From contig NC_025262.1 in the NCBI RefSeq assembly GCF_000740895.1, forward strand, positions 922,001-986,000: DNA of 64,000 nt. Direction: 5' to 3'. Below the pieces are notes generated by a model, which was given only the letters and a program-made list of their open reading frames with translations, made no database searches and was not told the origin of the DNA. Source of the stretch: Theileria orientalis strain Shintoku. Its lineage: Eukaryota; Apicomplexa; Aconoidasida; Piroplasmida; Theileriidae. A program made the translations under genes and the position numbers. The first letter of the stretch is position 1; every line of letters starts with the position of its first letter. Below, one piece after another: positions 9,550-20,023 of this stretch.

Positions 9550-12500
9550 ATGATATTGGTTTACGTTAGGGGCGCTATCTTGATTTACACTTGGATTCTG
9601 CTATTTAAATGTGGAATATTGGTATCAACGTCAATACGATCTAAAAAATCACTGAAAATATTTTCCTCAGAACTTGTCAACTCTAATTCATTTGATCTGT
9701 TGCGCCAATGCAGAAGGAACCTGAGTTTTTTGCACACATATCGTGCCTATAGAGAGGATTTTGAGTCAAAAAAATTAATTGACACTAAAAGGCCAGTGAA
9801 ATTAAGGCTACTTCAAGAAATCGAGGAAAATTACCAGGATTTTGAATATAATTTTCCTCGATACGAAACTAAGTGGCAAAAGTTCTGGGATGAAACAAAC
9901 CTGTTCTCCACGGAGGAAATTGATGTATCTATCCATGAAGTAGAAGAATCCCAGCCGTGCGAGGCTAAACAAGGGAGATTTAAGCATAAATCCGTTGTTT
10001 ATAGGGATTGGAATCCTGACGGCCGTATCAATGATGATTCACTTACACATTTTCAGAATTTTGATGGAATCGATTACAGGACATCAAATGAAGATGAGAA
10101 AGTGTGTGATTATGCTAGTCTAAGCTCGGGATCGAGATATTCAAGCCAATTTTTGAGTGGGAACCATGGGAGGGCACACGATGACTCAATAACAAACCAT
10201 ATAGTGGCCAAAGACGACAAAGAAGACTTAAATGATATTGAGGGTCAAGAGAATAGACAGAAATACTATATATTGGCCATGATTCCATACCCGTCAGGAA
10301 AGGGACTCCATGTAGGACACCTGCTAGGCTACACAGCAGTGGACGTGGTGGCGAGATACAAAAGACTTAACAATTATCATGTGCTGAATCCCATGGGCTT
10401 CGATTGTTTTGGAATCCCGACAGAGATTTATTCGGAAAGTGTGAACAAGACTCCCCAGGAAGTGACGTCGGAAAACGTCAGAAACTTCAGAAAACAGCTC
10501 AAGAGCATGGGATTCTCATTCGATTTCTCAAGAGAGGTGCTGACGAGCGATGTTGACTACTACAGGTGGACCCAGTGGATATTCCAAAACATGTTTCTGA
10601 AGGGTCTGGCGTACGTGGACAAGGGGTACGTTAATTACTGCCCAGGACTGAGGTCGGAGCTATCCAACGAGGAAATAAAACACGGGAAGTCGGTGAGAGG
10701 GGATCACGATGTGTACAAGAGGCTGAGGACGATGTGGAAGCTGAAAATAACCGATTACGCAAGGAGACTGTACGATGACTTGAGCTCAGTGGATTACCCT
10801 GAAAAACTGAAAAACTTACAAAAAAAATGGATCGGGCCAAAGCAAGGATATTTAATAAGGTTATTGGTGGAAGAAGGAGGAGGATTGGTCCCAAAAGCCA
10901 GTAGTGGAGAGGGTCCAAGATGTCTTTATGGGTTTGTGGATGATGTGAGTAAGTGTGTCGACATGGAAAGCGTGGAAGTGCCAGTACTGCTAGAAAATGT
11001 ACTCGATTACTGCTCAAGGGATAAAGAAGAGGAGGTTAGAGCACTCTTGGAGGAAAGTTTGAAGATGAGCAACGTGGATCTGGCAGATGAAAGTAACAGA
11101 AGGAGAATATACAGCGGTATGAGTGCATTGAACCCCTATAACAGTAGCAAAGTGCCAATATACGTGACAAATTCATTAATAAACACAAACAGGGATATAA
11201 ATTGTAAAATAAATGTAGAGGATTCAAAGGGTAGAGGTGAGGATGCGGGAGTATCTGAGGCTGAAAAGGATCTAAAAGAAGCAGACTGGTGTAAACCGTA
11301 CCTCCACTTCAATATCAAGGACTGGGAGTTTAGTAGAAACAGAGGCTGGGGAGAGCCAATACCAGTGTCACTAAAGGAAGGCCCGGGCATGAGAAGGGAT
11401 GGCGAGAGTGTGTACGCCAATGGAGGCACATTAGAAGAGCACGATGTGGAACAAGAAGGCAACGAATATGATGATGGTTGGGAGTCAGGGGCAGATATGG
11501 ATTTTAAGAGGCAGATGCTGGAAAAGCTACCTCTGGTACTAAATGAAAAAATAAAGGAGACAATGCCGCAGTGGGCGGGAAGTAGCTGGCACTACCTGAG
11601 ATTCGTGGACCCCTACAACCAAAATGAAATATTTAGTAGGAGGAAGGCATCATACTGGCTGCCAGTGGATCTGTACATAGGAGGAGTGGAGCACGCAGTG
11701 TCGCACCTGCTGTACAGCAGGTTCTGGAACAAGTTTCTGTACGACATCAAGGTCTCGCCAGTCTCGGAGCCGTTTAAGAAGATAATACTGCACGGAGTCA
11801 TTAAAACGGTGCGTTTCTACGTGGACAGAGAAGTATATTGTGGCTTAAAAGGGGAAATTAGAGATGAAATTCTAGAGTATAACAGAAAGAAAAATCGCAA
11901 CAAAATTGACAGTAGTAGCAGTAGTAGCAATATTGACGGTGGTTACAATAGTATCAGCAGCATGTATAACAATCGCAACAGTAGTAACAATGGTAACAAT
12001 GGTAACAATAGTAACAATGGTAACAGTAGTAACAATACAATGTATAACAATGAACAGAATGCAGTATGCGGCGAGTCCTCAGGATATTATGGTGAAGTCG
12101 TGGAAGAGGAACAAGTGGAAGTGCCGCCAGGAATGGTGATGAAGTATAAAAATAAGTACGTGTTGAAAGGTGATAGAAGCGTGGAAGTGAAGGTGAGGAT
12201 GAAGAAGATGTCTAAGTCACGAGGAAACGTGATAAACCCGGAGGAGATAATAAAAAGGTACGGAAGCGACACGCTGAGGCTGCACCTGCTGTTTCTAGGA
12301 CCAATAGAGAAGGACAAGGTGTGGTCGACAGAGTCGATAAACGGAGTGTACAGACTGCTGAGGTCGATACATAGTTTCTATACCGAGTGCCTGAGGGAAA
12401 ACGGGTACGGTAAAATCAGTGCAAACATGAGTGTTCGTCCCGACGGTGAAGTGGCTAACGCCCTCAGCGGAGGCGAAGGAGTCCCTGAACATCGATTTGA

Positions 12501-12960
12501 CGATGATTCGGCTGCCGATTCCACAAGTAAACAAACAAACGCAATGTACAGTAGTGGTGGAGTCAGAACAAGCAATGAGGCAGCCGTTGATTCAATGGTC
12601 GACAGGGAGGTGGCGCTGGAAGTGAACAGGTTCATAGACAACGTAACGCGGGACATAGAGCACGTGAAGCTGAATAAAATATCAGAGTTCTTCAGTTTCC
12701 TAAAAAGGATGCAAAAGTGGCGTCAGGAGGGCAGGCTGAGGTCCAGAGTCCTGGACACTTTCCTAGTCATGCTAAGTCCGTTCGCGCCGCACCTGGCCGA
12801 GGAGCTGTGGCACCGGAAGCACCTGAACTCTGCTTCCCCGAACGCTGAAAGCACACTCTGCAGTGAGGGGAATCTGAGCGAGGGCGGCAGCGTCAGTATG
12901 GGCAAGAACTACAGGAGCATTGCACTGGAAAGGTGGCCCGAAAAAATAAATGTACTATAG
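9550..12960 (+). CDS. organellar leucyl-tRNA synthetase with degenerate editing domain
   Basis: Single exon, 1136 residues. It charges tRNA-Leu. The bacterial/organelle type is shown by PYPSGKGLHVGHLLGY (HIGH signature at 254-257), the NPMGFDCFGIPTE block, PQWAGSSWHYLRF, and KMSKSRGNVINPEEI (886-890). The N-terminus has a hydrophobic stretch (about residues 4-30) then basic residues, as in apicoplast bipartite leaders; mitochondrial targeting is the alternative. About 200 residues of extra sequence precede the catalytic core. The CP1 editing region (about 420-590) lies where expected and keeps KVPIYV, but the Thr-rich T-T-R-P-D-T motif and the G-T-G...A-H-D motif are missing. An Asn/Ser-rich insertion of about 60 residues (780-845) interrupts the segment before KMSKS. 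Length greatly exceeds the usual 850-900. A cytosolic LeuRS should exist elsewhere. Confidence 0.93.
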   Translation: MILVYVRGAILIYTWILLFKCGILVSTSIRSKKSLKIFSSELVNSNSFDLLRQCRRNLSFLHTYRAYREDFESKKLIDTKRPVKLRLLQEIEENYQDFEYNFPRYETKWQKFWDETNLFSTEEIDVSIHEVEESQPCEAKQGRFKHKSVVYRDWNPDGRINDDSLTHFQNFDGIDYRTSNEDEKVCDYASLSSGSRYSSQFLSGNHGRAHDDSITNHIVAKDDKEDLNDIEGQENRQKYYILAMIPYPSGKGLHVGHLLGYTAVDVVARYKRLNNYHVLNPMGFDCFGIPTEIYSESVNKTPQEVTSENVRNFRKQLKSMGFSFDFSREVLTSDVDYYRWTQWIFQNMFLKGLAYVDKGYVNYCPGLRSELSNEEIKHGKSVRGDHDVYKRLRTMWKLKITDYARRLYDDLSSVDYPEKLKNLQKKWIGPKQGYLIRLLVEEGGGLVPKASSGEGPRCLYGFVDDVSKCVDMESVEVPVLLENVLDYCSRDKEEEVRALLEESLKMSNVDLADESNRRRIYSGMSALNPYNSSKVPIYVTNSLINTNRDINCKINVEDSKGRGEDAGVSEAEKDLKEADWCKPYLHFNIKDWEFSRNRGWGEPIPVSLKEGPGMRRDGESVYANGGTLEEHDVEQEGNEYDDGWESGADMDFKRQMLEKLPLVLNEKIKETMPQWAGSSWHYLRFVDPYNQNEIFSRRKASYWLPVDLYIGGVEHAVSHLLYSRFWNKFLYDIKVSPVSEPFKKIILHGVIKTVRFYVDREVYCGLKGEIRDEILEYNRKKNRNKIDSSSSSSNIDGGYNSISSMYNNRNSSNNGNNGNNSNNGNSSNNTMYNNEQNAVCGESSGYYGEVVEEEQVEVPPGMVMKYKNKYVLKGDRSVEVKVRMKKMSKSRGNVINPEEIIKRYGSDTLRLHLLFLGPIEKDKVWSTESINGVYRLLRSIHSFYTECLRENGYGKISANMSVRPDGEVANALSGGEGVPEHRFDDDSAADSTSKQTNAMYSSGGVRTSNEAAVDSMVDREVALEVNRFIDNVTRDIEHVKLNKISEFFSFLKRMQKWRQEGRLRSRVLDTFLVMLSPFAPHLAEELWHRKHLNSASPNAESTLCSEGNLSEGGSVSMGKNYRSIALERWPEKINVL

Positions 12961-12962
12961 AA

Positions 12963-13014
12963 TTTATTTATGTGTGTGTACATTTATTTATGTGTGTAAA
13001 TTTATTTATGTGTG
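12963..13014. repeat. short tandem repeat, three units of TTTATTTATGTGTGTA type
   Basis: Three imperfect copies of a 16-19 nt unit directly after the LeuRS stop, in the gap between two convergent genes. It probably lies in the 3' UTR. Confidence 0.6.
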
Positions 13015-13069
13015 TACGCGGTTGAGCATAATCATATAATAACCAGGGTGAAATATCAATATTAACATT

Positions 13070-14082
13070 TTAGAGTCCCCTACTCTTTTTTTCTTCGAGG
13101 ATCACCTGCAACTCCTGAACAATATATGGTGAGTGGCAACATATATTCGTATAGGATTAGTGTGTTAGTGGTAACAACTAATGGGATGTAGTGGTAGTAA
13201 TCTCCGTATAGCTAACACCGAATATAGGTAAATGAAGAAGTACCTCTCTGAGAAAACGGAGAGTGGGCCTTTCGTCGTACTTGGAAGTGCCCAGGATCTC
13301 AAGCTGCTTCCTTATTCCCTTCTCGACGAGCTCAAAAAGCTTAGGCTCGGAAAACTTGGAGTAGTTGTTGTAGCAGGGCTTCCCCTCAAGGGGCCTAAGG
13401 TCATGAGCCACTCCATTGTAGTCACGGAAAACACCTAATGCAAGGTTAGAAGTGAGAGGAGGTTGCTAGCAAGGGAGTAAATGATAGGTAAATGAGTCGG
13501 CTCAAATATTGGAATTGTTTAGGGAGTAATTGCAATATTGGAGCTATAGTATGCGAGAAAAGGGCCAAGTAAGTCGTAGCATAGGTAAATGTGTTTAGGG
13601 TTAGCACGAGTACCTGGAAAGGCCGTGACTTGGTACACCTTGGTGTACCCGTCCCTGTCAACGTTGTCCTTCTCCTCAAATTCCTCAACCTTGTAGGCCC
13701 GGAACTTGCGCTTTTCGAGCTCGGCGTTGAAATCGAAGTCCTCGGGTGGCCAGTCAGGAAAAACGTACCACCACCTAAGAGGCTTAAGAAAGGATAGGAA
13801 AATACCTGCACAAAAGCCTGGCGATCAGCCAATCTTTAAATTTCCTGTTTGAGCTGTAATGGCCGACCTCGATCTTTTCCTCCTCCTCGTCATGGTCGTT
13901 GGTGGAGGCCTGTGTGTTTAAAAAACTCTGCGATTGACTCCCGTTTACGGGGGAAAAGGCGTTTTGAGATTCATCTATAAACATGGATTATATCAAAGCA
14001 AATTAGTGTAAATGATTTTACTAAAATTAAGTAAATACACACCGAACTGATTATCTGGTTTGGGAGAGGAATCCGGGGACAT
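13070..14082 (-). CDS. conserved-looking protein of unknown function
   Basis: Five exons on the minus strand join in frame. Exon 1 starts MSPDSSPKPDNQF at 14082. The next begins DESQNAFSPVNGS and carries an acidic run DHDEEEEKIE. The third starts RWWYVFPDWPPEDFDFN and ends VYQVTAFPG. The fourth runs from VFRDYNGVAHDLRPLEG to RPTLRFLRE, and the last is ELQVILEEKKSRGL-stop at 13070. About 215 residues in all. The Trp/Pro-rich WWYVFPDWPP block and the FRDYNG block look like conserved cores, but I cannot name the family. There is no signal peptide or membrane segment. Joins are supported by unbroken frame and canonical borders, and the product by its normal amino-acid make-up. Confidence 0.65.
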
Positions 14083-15014
14083 CAGTTATGGGAAATAAAT
14101 AGAAACGAAAGCAAATAAACCTTATATAATATTGAAAAATAACATTAAATAAATATTAACATAAATGAGTGGGAATGTATCTGTGAATGATAGAAGATTG
14201 TGGATTGAAAATATCAACGTGGAGTATGCGGAGAATCGGGAGAATTCAATTCATTAAACAATCATTTTGCATCAATGTGTTTTTTGTAAAAACTTTTTCG
14301 TTTTAGTATTTGAGTAAAACTAATTTGTCTTGTAAAATTATTCTAATTTAGAATATCAACAGCTGTACTCAATTAGTTGGTACATTCCCATTTGGATCTA
14401 ATAATTAATTGTATAGTATCATTTTTTGTTTCTTGGAGAGTATTTATTAAGAAATCCAATATCGTGTTCAACAAGGGTAATAGCTAGAGCATCAATTTCG
14501 AGATTTAGCCTTCAACGTTAAGTGATTGTCGAAGGCTTTTAGTGGCTCGATTTTTAGCAATTCTTGTGTTTTCTCTATTCACTTTCAATATCTTTTGATT
14601 TAATTTAAATTTAGCGTCTAGCATTGTGCCATAGTTGTATTCCTCGTAGCGAAGGATCGTTTACATGCCTTAAGCTAATCGGTGATACCAGTGGCTAAAA
14701 TATAATCGTTTGATCATATTTTGATTTCAAGTGTATTAAAATAAATTTAGGTGGACCTGAAAAGGAAAATTGTAATTAAAATGCTTTAAATTCAGATTTT
14801 TGTGAAACTGCAACCTATTTTCAAAAAATTTTTATCAGTTGATTTGTAAATAATTTTGTCGTGTCATATTTGTTTAAAGAACCTTTTGTAACATAGATTT
14901 GAAAAATTCGAGTTTTAGACCGGTTAGTAAAAGAGTAACCGGACACAAAAGTTTCATACACAATTACGCAAAAATAATTTAGATTTATACACATCCAGTT
15001 GAACAATTGTTAAA
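14083..15014. other. divergent promoter region with one clear hairpin
   Basis: 930 nt between divergent starts at 14082 and 15015. It is AT-rich, with a perfect 7-bp inverted repeat (AGCCTTC 14507-14513 and GAAGGCT 14531-14537, 17-nt loop) followed by TTTT. Another GC-richer islet lies at about 14640-14690. No tRNA fold or open reading frame is convincing. Confidence 0.4.
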
Positions 15015-17018
15015 ATGTCAACAGAGTTACTGAACATATCATTCCGTCTGATGACGGATAGAACCTTTTGCCTTTCGATGAAGTCGTCCTTGTTAATAAG
15101 TGACGTGAAAGTATTGATCCAGACGGACTCGGAAATAGCCCCCGAAAACCAGAGACTGATTTTCAAAGGGCAACTACTGAAGGACGAGTTTACACTCAAA
15201 AGCTACGGGGTGGAGTCAGGAAACACCATTCACGTGGTAGGAAGGCCAATTAGACCCCAAGAGACCGAGCCGTCAGGAGATAACGCACAACAGTCGACGG
15301 GCAACGATCGCGGCTCAGGAGAAGGATCAGAAGTAGTTGTAGATGGTCAGATATCAACCTCAGGCTCCAGAGGGATCGGGGTGCCAGTGGGTCTGTTCAT
15401 GAGTCCAATCTACGCAACAATATCAGTATCCACGCCAGTGTCCAACGGGAGAGACAACTCGATGGAGCAAGTGGCAACACAGTTCTTCTCAGGAGTAGTC
15501 AACACGCTGTTGTCGTCATTCAACGGGACATCGACGGGGCAGAGCTCGCAAAGAGGTACAGCCCAAGCGGAGCAGCCGCGAGACGAGCTGGTGTCGGAGC
15601 TGGAAAAGTCTACAGGAATTTTGAAGAGGGTTACTTCGACCGTGAGTTCACTGAGCAGACTTGCATCGTCATCGATGTCCTCCGGCAGCAGCGCTAACAA
15701 CGACTCAAGGACGGCACCAGAAACTACGACGACTGGCGACTCTGTAAACGTAGCCTCTGAAAACGCCGAAAATGCAGCGGACATATTCAATAGCAGAGAA
15801 GCATCAGCTTCTGACAAAGTGGAAACCGCTGCCGAAAGAAACGCAGTACAAAGTGGCATTTCACGCAAATCCTCACTCCGCAACAAAAAAAACGACTCAC
15901 AGTCTCGTAGTAAGCCCAATTTAGTGGAAGTCATCGATAGGAGTAGTTCATATAGCTCCTCTAACGGCTTAGTGCTGGACCGTGGAGTTAGCAGTAGGTC
16001 AAGTAGGTTCAAACTGGAAAGGAGGTCGAACAGCGCTCCAGAGGGATATGACGGATACGCCGCATCCCTAAAACGCGGTAGTTCGAATCCGTCTAGATCT
16101 GAAGAAATGAAATACGAAGACTACGTATACGACAATCCATCGATTAACCAAACTAAAAAGGAGGACAAGGGCGAAGAGAGTGACGCGTTTGAAGCAAGAA
16201 GAGGAAAAGTGCGCCTAATGGACCCGGAGTTGGTAACGTCGAAGCTGCCTTGGGACTGCCTGTACAAGCTGGAGCAGCACGTGTACGAAATGAACTACGG
16301 GTACAAGGTGGACTACTCAGACTCAGTGAGCTACTCAAGGAACGGGGCGAGCGGAGGCACAGCCTCCAGAGGAGGAACCTTCATAAGAAGGCCCTCATTC
16401 ACAAGAATTGAAATGTCATCGCCGTGTTACCTGGCAGACGAGCCGGTCTCGTTTAACATGTCTAGGAGCTCCTCGGAGGGCTCGGAGCACCAGAGAAGAC
16501 TTATCGAGTCAGACGAGCCCTCGAGTCTCGACGAGTTCCTGGGAAGACTGGAGTCCCTCAACGCAAGACTCAACGAGACGATCAACAGGTACGACTCGGG
16601 CGACAGGACGACGCAGCTGGACACCTACAAGCACCTCTCCATGGTAATGGCAATTCAGTCGAGAATCTACGCCTCGATGTGCGCAATATTCTCCTGGATG
16701 CACATGCAGATGATCGCTCCCGATTTGGCAAGGAACTTCTCGAGCAGAATGGGCTGGAACGGCTCGGCCTCGGGCGCGCAGCTGACTCAGAGCGGCCCCC
16801 AGAACGATCAGGGCGGCTTCTCCTTCACCGCATGCAGCACCTACGTGCCGAGGGACCATGAGAACAGCGCCCAGAACACACACTCCTCAGAAAACAGCGA
16901 GGAGCCTAGGGAGAATTCATCAGCAGACGGGGCAACCGCAACGCCCAGCGCTGGCGCGGAGAGGCAGGGCACGCCGTTTGGACAAGACCAGGCGGGCACT
17001 GGCAGCCATAACGCCTGA
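15015..17018 (+). CDS. ubiquitin-like domain protein, Ser-rich (BAG6/ubiquilin-like N-terminus)
   Basis: Single exon, 667 residues. Residues about 6-76 form a ubiquitin-like fold: ISFRLMTDRTFCLSM, then SDVKVLIQTDSEIAPENQRL, IFKGQLLKDEFTLKSYGV and NTIHVVGRP. A long Ser/Asn/Thr-rich low-complexity region follows (about 90-400). A better-structured segment comes at about 395-440 (LPWDCLYKLEQHVYEMNYGY) and a helical segment at about 500-580 (LDEFLGRLESLNARLNETIN). The end is again low complexity. UBL proteins of this shape (BAG6, ubiquilin) usually act as chaperone or proteasome adaptors, but no UBA or BAG domain is visible, so the exact role is open. The second half is richer in GC than the first. 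Confidence 0.75.
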   Translation: MSTELLNISFRLMTDRTFCLSMKSSLLISDVKVLIQTDSEIAPENQRLIFKGQLLKDEFTLKSYGVESGNTIHVVGRPIRPQETEPSGDNAQQSTGNDRGSGEGSEVVVDGQISTSGSRGIGVPVGLFMSPIYATISVSTPVSNGRDNSMEQVATQFFSGVVNTLLSSFNGTSTGQSSQRGTAQAEQPRDELVSELEKSTGILKRVTSTVSSLSRLASSSMSSGSSANNDSRTAPETTTTGDSVNVASENAENAADIFNSREASASDKVETAAERNAVQSGISRKSSLRNKKNDSQSRSKPNLVEVIDRSSSYSSSNGLVLDRGVSSRSSRFKLERRSNSAPEGYDGYAASLKRGSSNPSRSEEMKYEDYVYDNPSINQTKKEDKGEESDAFEARRGKVRLMDPELVTSKLPWDCLYKLEQHVYEMNYGYKVDYSDSVSYSRNGASGGTASRGGTFIRRPSFTRIEMSSPCYLADEPVSFNMSRSSSEGSEHQRRLIESDEPSSLDEFLGRLESLNARLNETINRYDSGDRTTQLDTYKHLSMVMAIQSRIYASMCAIFSWMHMQMIAPDLARNFSSRMGWNGSASGAQLTQSGPQNDQGGFSFTACSTYVPRDHENSAQNTHSSENSEEPRENSSADGATATPSAGAERQGTPFGQDQAGTGSHNA

Positions 17019-17255
17019 AGCACCAGCACCTCACTCACCGGAGGCTGATCACTAAGACCATGAAAAGATGGATTCAGGGGGGAAGGAGCCTCTGAGTCTC
17101 CGGAGACGACAGGCGATGCGACCCAGTGAACGTCGTGCATAGAGGATCTAAGGAGTGAGCCGCACGAGCATGGTGATTAGTGCCACATTTCATAGCCGCG
17201 AATCACAACGTGGTTTAACGATTTAATTTAATCCTCATTTATGTTACGTGCGTAG

Positions 17256-18685
17256 ATGGTGTTTAAGTTCCTGAAGTTGGATAGGCTGTCGAAGTCGACC
17301 GTCAGAACAGTAAACGCCTATATACGAAAATATTATTCAGTCTTTGAGAAAGCGAGGTGAATAATAAGCGTTCAGGTCGCAATCGCATTTGGAATCTCGA
17401 ATGGAATAGTATTCTGCTACACATACAAGACTCTAAGGGACAACAGGCCAAAGTTTGTAGATAAGGGTCGACCTCCAGGTATTATTAGGGTTAAATATGG
17501 GTAAAATTGGATGTGCTCTAATTGAAAATGGGTTTAAAAGTGTTTTAAATGACCTTCCACTGATTTGTGCATAAAATGATTGAAAAATCGGCAACTTTTG
17601 TGATGTAGATACTCTTTGAATATTTGTTCCAGTTATTTAATTATATGTATTTAAAAAGCACACAGATACCATGAATTTAAACGATTATTGCAATTAATGG
17701 CCTTTAGAATCGCACAGGATGGCCATTTTTAACAATATGGCCAGCACGTACGACTCACTCTTCGACAAGCCCTTAGAGGTAAGTATTCGTTAGTGGTAAT
17801 TACATTAATAATAAGCGCACGTGTGTAAAACGATTGCGTAATTGATGGTTATTCAAGGCCAACAAGGTCAATAAGGCTAAAAGGGTCATACTGAAGAGCG
17901 CCAAGGGCCACGTTCTTGACGTGGCATCCGGCACCCTGAACAACCTACCTTTCTATAAGAACCTAGAGAGTCTCACAGCCATAGATAAGTCCCCTAACAT
18001 GTGTTACGAGATGAGGAAAAAGATAGGTATGTTTGCAATTGTTCTTGGTCCAGTGCCCTTAAGTCAATATATATTTGTGTGTAAGGCATAAAGGTTATTA
18101 GTTAGTCCTGGCCAAAGTAGTAAGGAAAACCTGACTAAATAATTAGAGAGGGAGAAACCGGATTTTCCAGTGGTTGTAATCCTAGGGGATGTTCAGAGAA
18201 TACCCTTCAGATCCTCTAGCTTTAACACGGTGGTGAGCACGCACACCCTATGCTCAGTGGAGGACCCGGAGGCGATGGTGTCGGAAATCGAAAGAGTGAT
18301 GAAGCCCAGCGGGAAGCTACTGGCGGTGGAAAGAGGAAGGATCTACTACGCGCCGCTGAGGAAACTGATGTAAGTTGAGTGCCTGGTGGCGTAATGCGAA
18401 ATGAACGCAGGCAAGCCCTGAAAATATACCCGAACCCTGGAGTGCCCTGGAAAAACGGCTACTACGAGGACAGAGATCCCATGTAACCAGTTACTCATCA
18501 CGGCTTAATTTAGGGCGCTGATTAAGACGAAGCTGGAAGTGTCCAAGTACGGAATCTCGGGATACGGGATAAACTACTCAGTAATCGCAAGGAAGGTGAA
18601 CCGGGAGTTCACGGGCCTCACTGAGGAGCCGCAGATTCTCCCAGAGGCCAGAGTCTTTTACACGTACGTGCCGCTGAGGGATTGA
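17256..18685 (+). CDS. membrane-anchored SAM-dependent methyltransferase (OMS1/METTL7-like)
   Basis: Seven exons. The N-terminal piece (17256 to about 17478, one 36-nt intron) encodes MVFKFLKLDRLSKSTVR and one membrane span, VAIAFGISNGIVFCYTYKTL. It joins through a ~230-nt intron to ESHRMAIFNNMASTYDSLFD. Then follow the class I methyltransferase motifs: GHVLDVASGT (motif I), TAIDKSPNM, VVVILGDVQRIPF, FNTVVSTHTLCSVEDP and ERVMKPSGKLLAVERGR. The last exons end VFYTYVPLRD. A membrane anchor followed by R-x-x-x-F...YD and a UbiE-like fold resembles yeast OMS1, a mitochondrial inner-membrane protein; the location here is inferred. If the large intron is wrong, the first part would be a separate 70-residue membrane protein and the enzyme would start at 17719. 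Confidence 0.75.
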
Positions 18686-18782
18686 TTTGTAAAATATTGT
18701 ACAAGCGCTAACATTCATGTTCATGAGTACACGCGTACTTAAGGCGCAAGACAGTTGCGCTGCGTAAATCTATGGTACAACA

Positions 18783-19511
18783 TTACTTGCTTCGTTGGTA
18801 CTTCTCCATCAGGTATGAAAAGGCGGCAAAGCCAGCACATCCGCCAGCGGCTGCGAACGGTCCGTCTGAAAAGCGTTAACACTCATCACATTACTTTTGA
18901 GGCCGAGGAAGGCGCCGGTCGTGCATCCGGCGTACACGGAGTTACTGATGTCGGAGTTGGCCCTCTTCTAAAAAGCTGGGTGAAATGGTCAAAGTACCTT
19001 TTGGATGAGGCATTCGAACAGCGAATACATGAATCCGAGCTTTGCGAAGTTCTTAACGGTGGATTTGACGTAGGGCACGAAGCTCCGGTACTGCTTCACA
19101 AACTCCTGTTTCACCGAGAGGGGCTTATCCTCAACGCCCACACTCGTGTTCGACATGTTAATGCTGAACAGGAAGGTGCCAACGAGAGTGCCTAATGTGC
19201 ATTTGTGTATCATGTGGCGTATACTAGAATACGAGTGACAAATATGTTCAAAGTAACAATAGTTAGGCGAAACGGGTACGAAGGGTAATATCTAGTATGG
19301 ACAGAGTATGTTATCTAGCGTGCAACAGTATACCTAGGACTCCACTTCCAACCCCTATCATTGTGGCCCTGAGAAGACAACTCTCCTGGACACTCCTTTG
19401 TATTTTTGCGATTTTCTGTAGCTGTATGTCATTTTGGGTCAACCCAGGAACCAGAAACCGGTAATTGATGTATCTATCTGAAAGGAAAACGTTGCGATAT
19501 AAATCGTCCAT
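18783..19511 (-). CDS. TIM22, mitochondrial carrier translocase subunit
   Basis: Four exons on the minus strand. Exon 1 starts MDDLYRNVFLSDRYINYRF (19511) and ends in GVGSGVLG. A ~120-nt intron leads to TLVGTFLFSINMSNTSVGV, completing the first membrane span. Two further introns of 30 and 29 nt follow, and the C-terminus reads AGCTTGAFLGLKNGPFAAAG, then GCAGFAAFSYLMEKYQ. Four hydrophobic, Gly-rich segments and the GC.TG..LGLK.GP.AA..GCAGFAAFS signature identify the Tim17/22/23 family and, within it, TIM22, which inserts carrier proteins into the mitochondrial inner membrane. The length of about 190 residues is normal. It starts 5' of the ERO1 gene in divergent orientation. Confidence 0.85.
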
Positions 19512-20023
19512 CGTGTGTAAGGTTTGCAGATGAACGGCGTAAATTTGGAAGTTATGTTTAGGTAGAAGGTGCAAATGTAGTACAAAAGGTTAGTTCAGAA
19601 TAAAGAGGTTCAAAAAGCTAGCAAACTTAATTTACGATTATGTTACAAAAATGGTTGATAACACAAAAATTAAATGTAAACTCTGTGAATGTGAACATAA
19701 ATGGATTACACAAACTTATTAATAAATGGTGATTGCGCGTGTTGTATGGAAGGCACGACATGAAAGGCCCGTGTACACACTTTAAATTTAAACTATATAA
19801 CTCGAGTTAATGTTTAATTTTTTGCCGCGCGTTTATGGCGATGTAAATTGTGGGAAAATACTTGAGATGTTGTCGTACTTATCTTGGACACAGATGCTAC
19901 GCCTCACAGTGTGTACTTTTTCCTCGAACTGGGCTAAAACGCTTTTATTAATGTTTATGAACTCAATCACACTAAATATACACAACTGGCCTATGTTTGC
20001 CCACTGTAAAAATAATTTTGAAA
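19512..20023. other. divergent promoter region, TIM22 / ERO1
   Basis: About 510 nt. The frame at 19810-20031 has no motif and overlaps the ERO1 start in another frame. I see no RNA gene. Confidence 0.4.

Noticed and set aside
16078..16100. GTTCGAATCC-type string resembling a tRNA T-arm
   Set aside because: It lies inside the ubiquitin-like protein frame and no acceptor, D or anticodon stems can be drawn around it.
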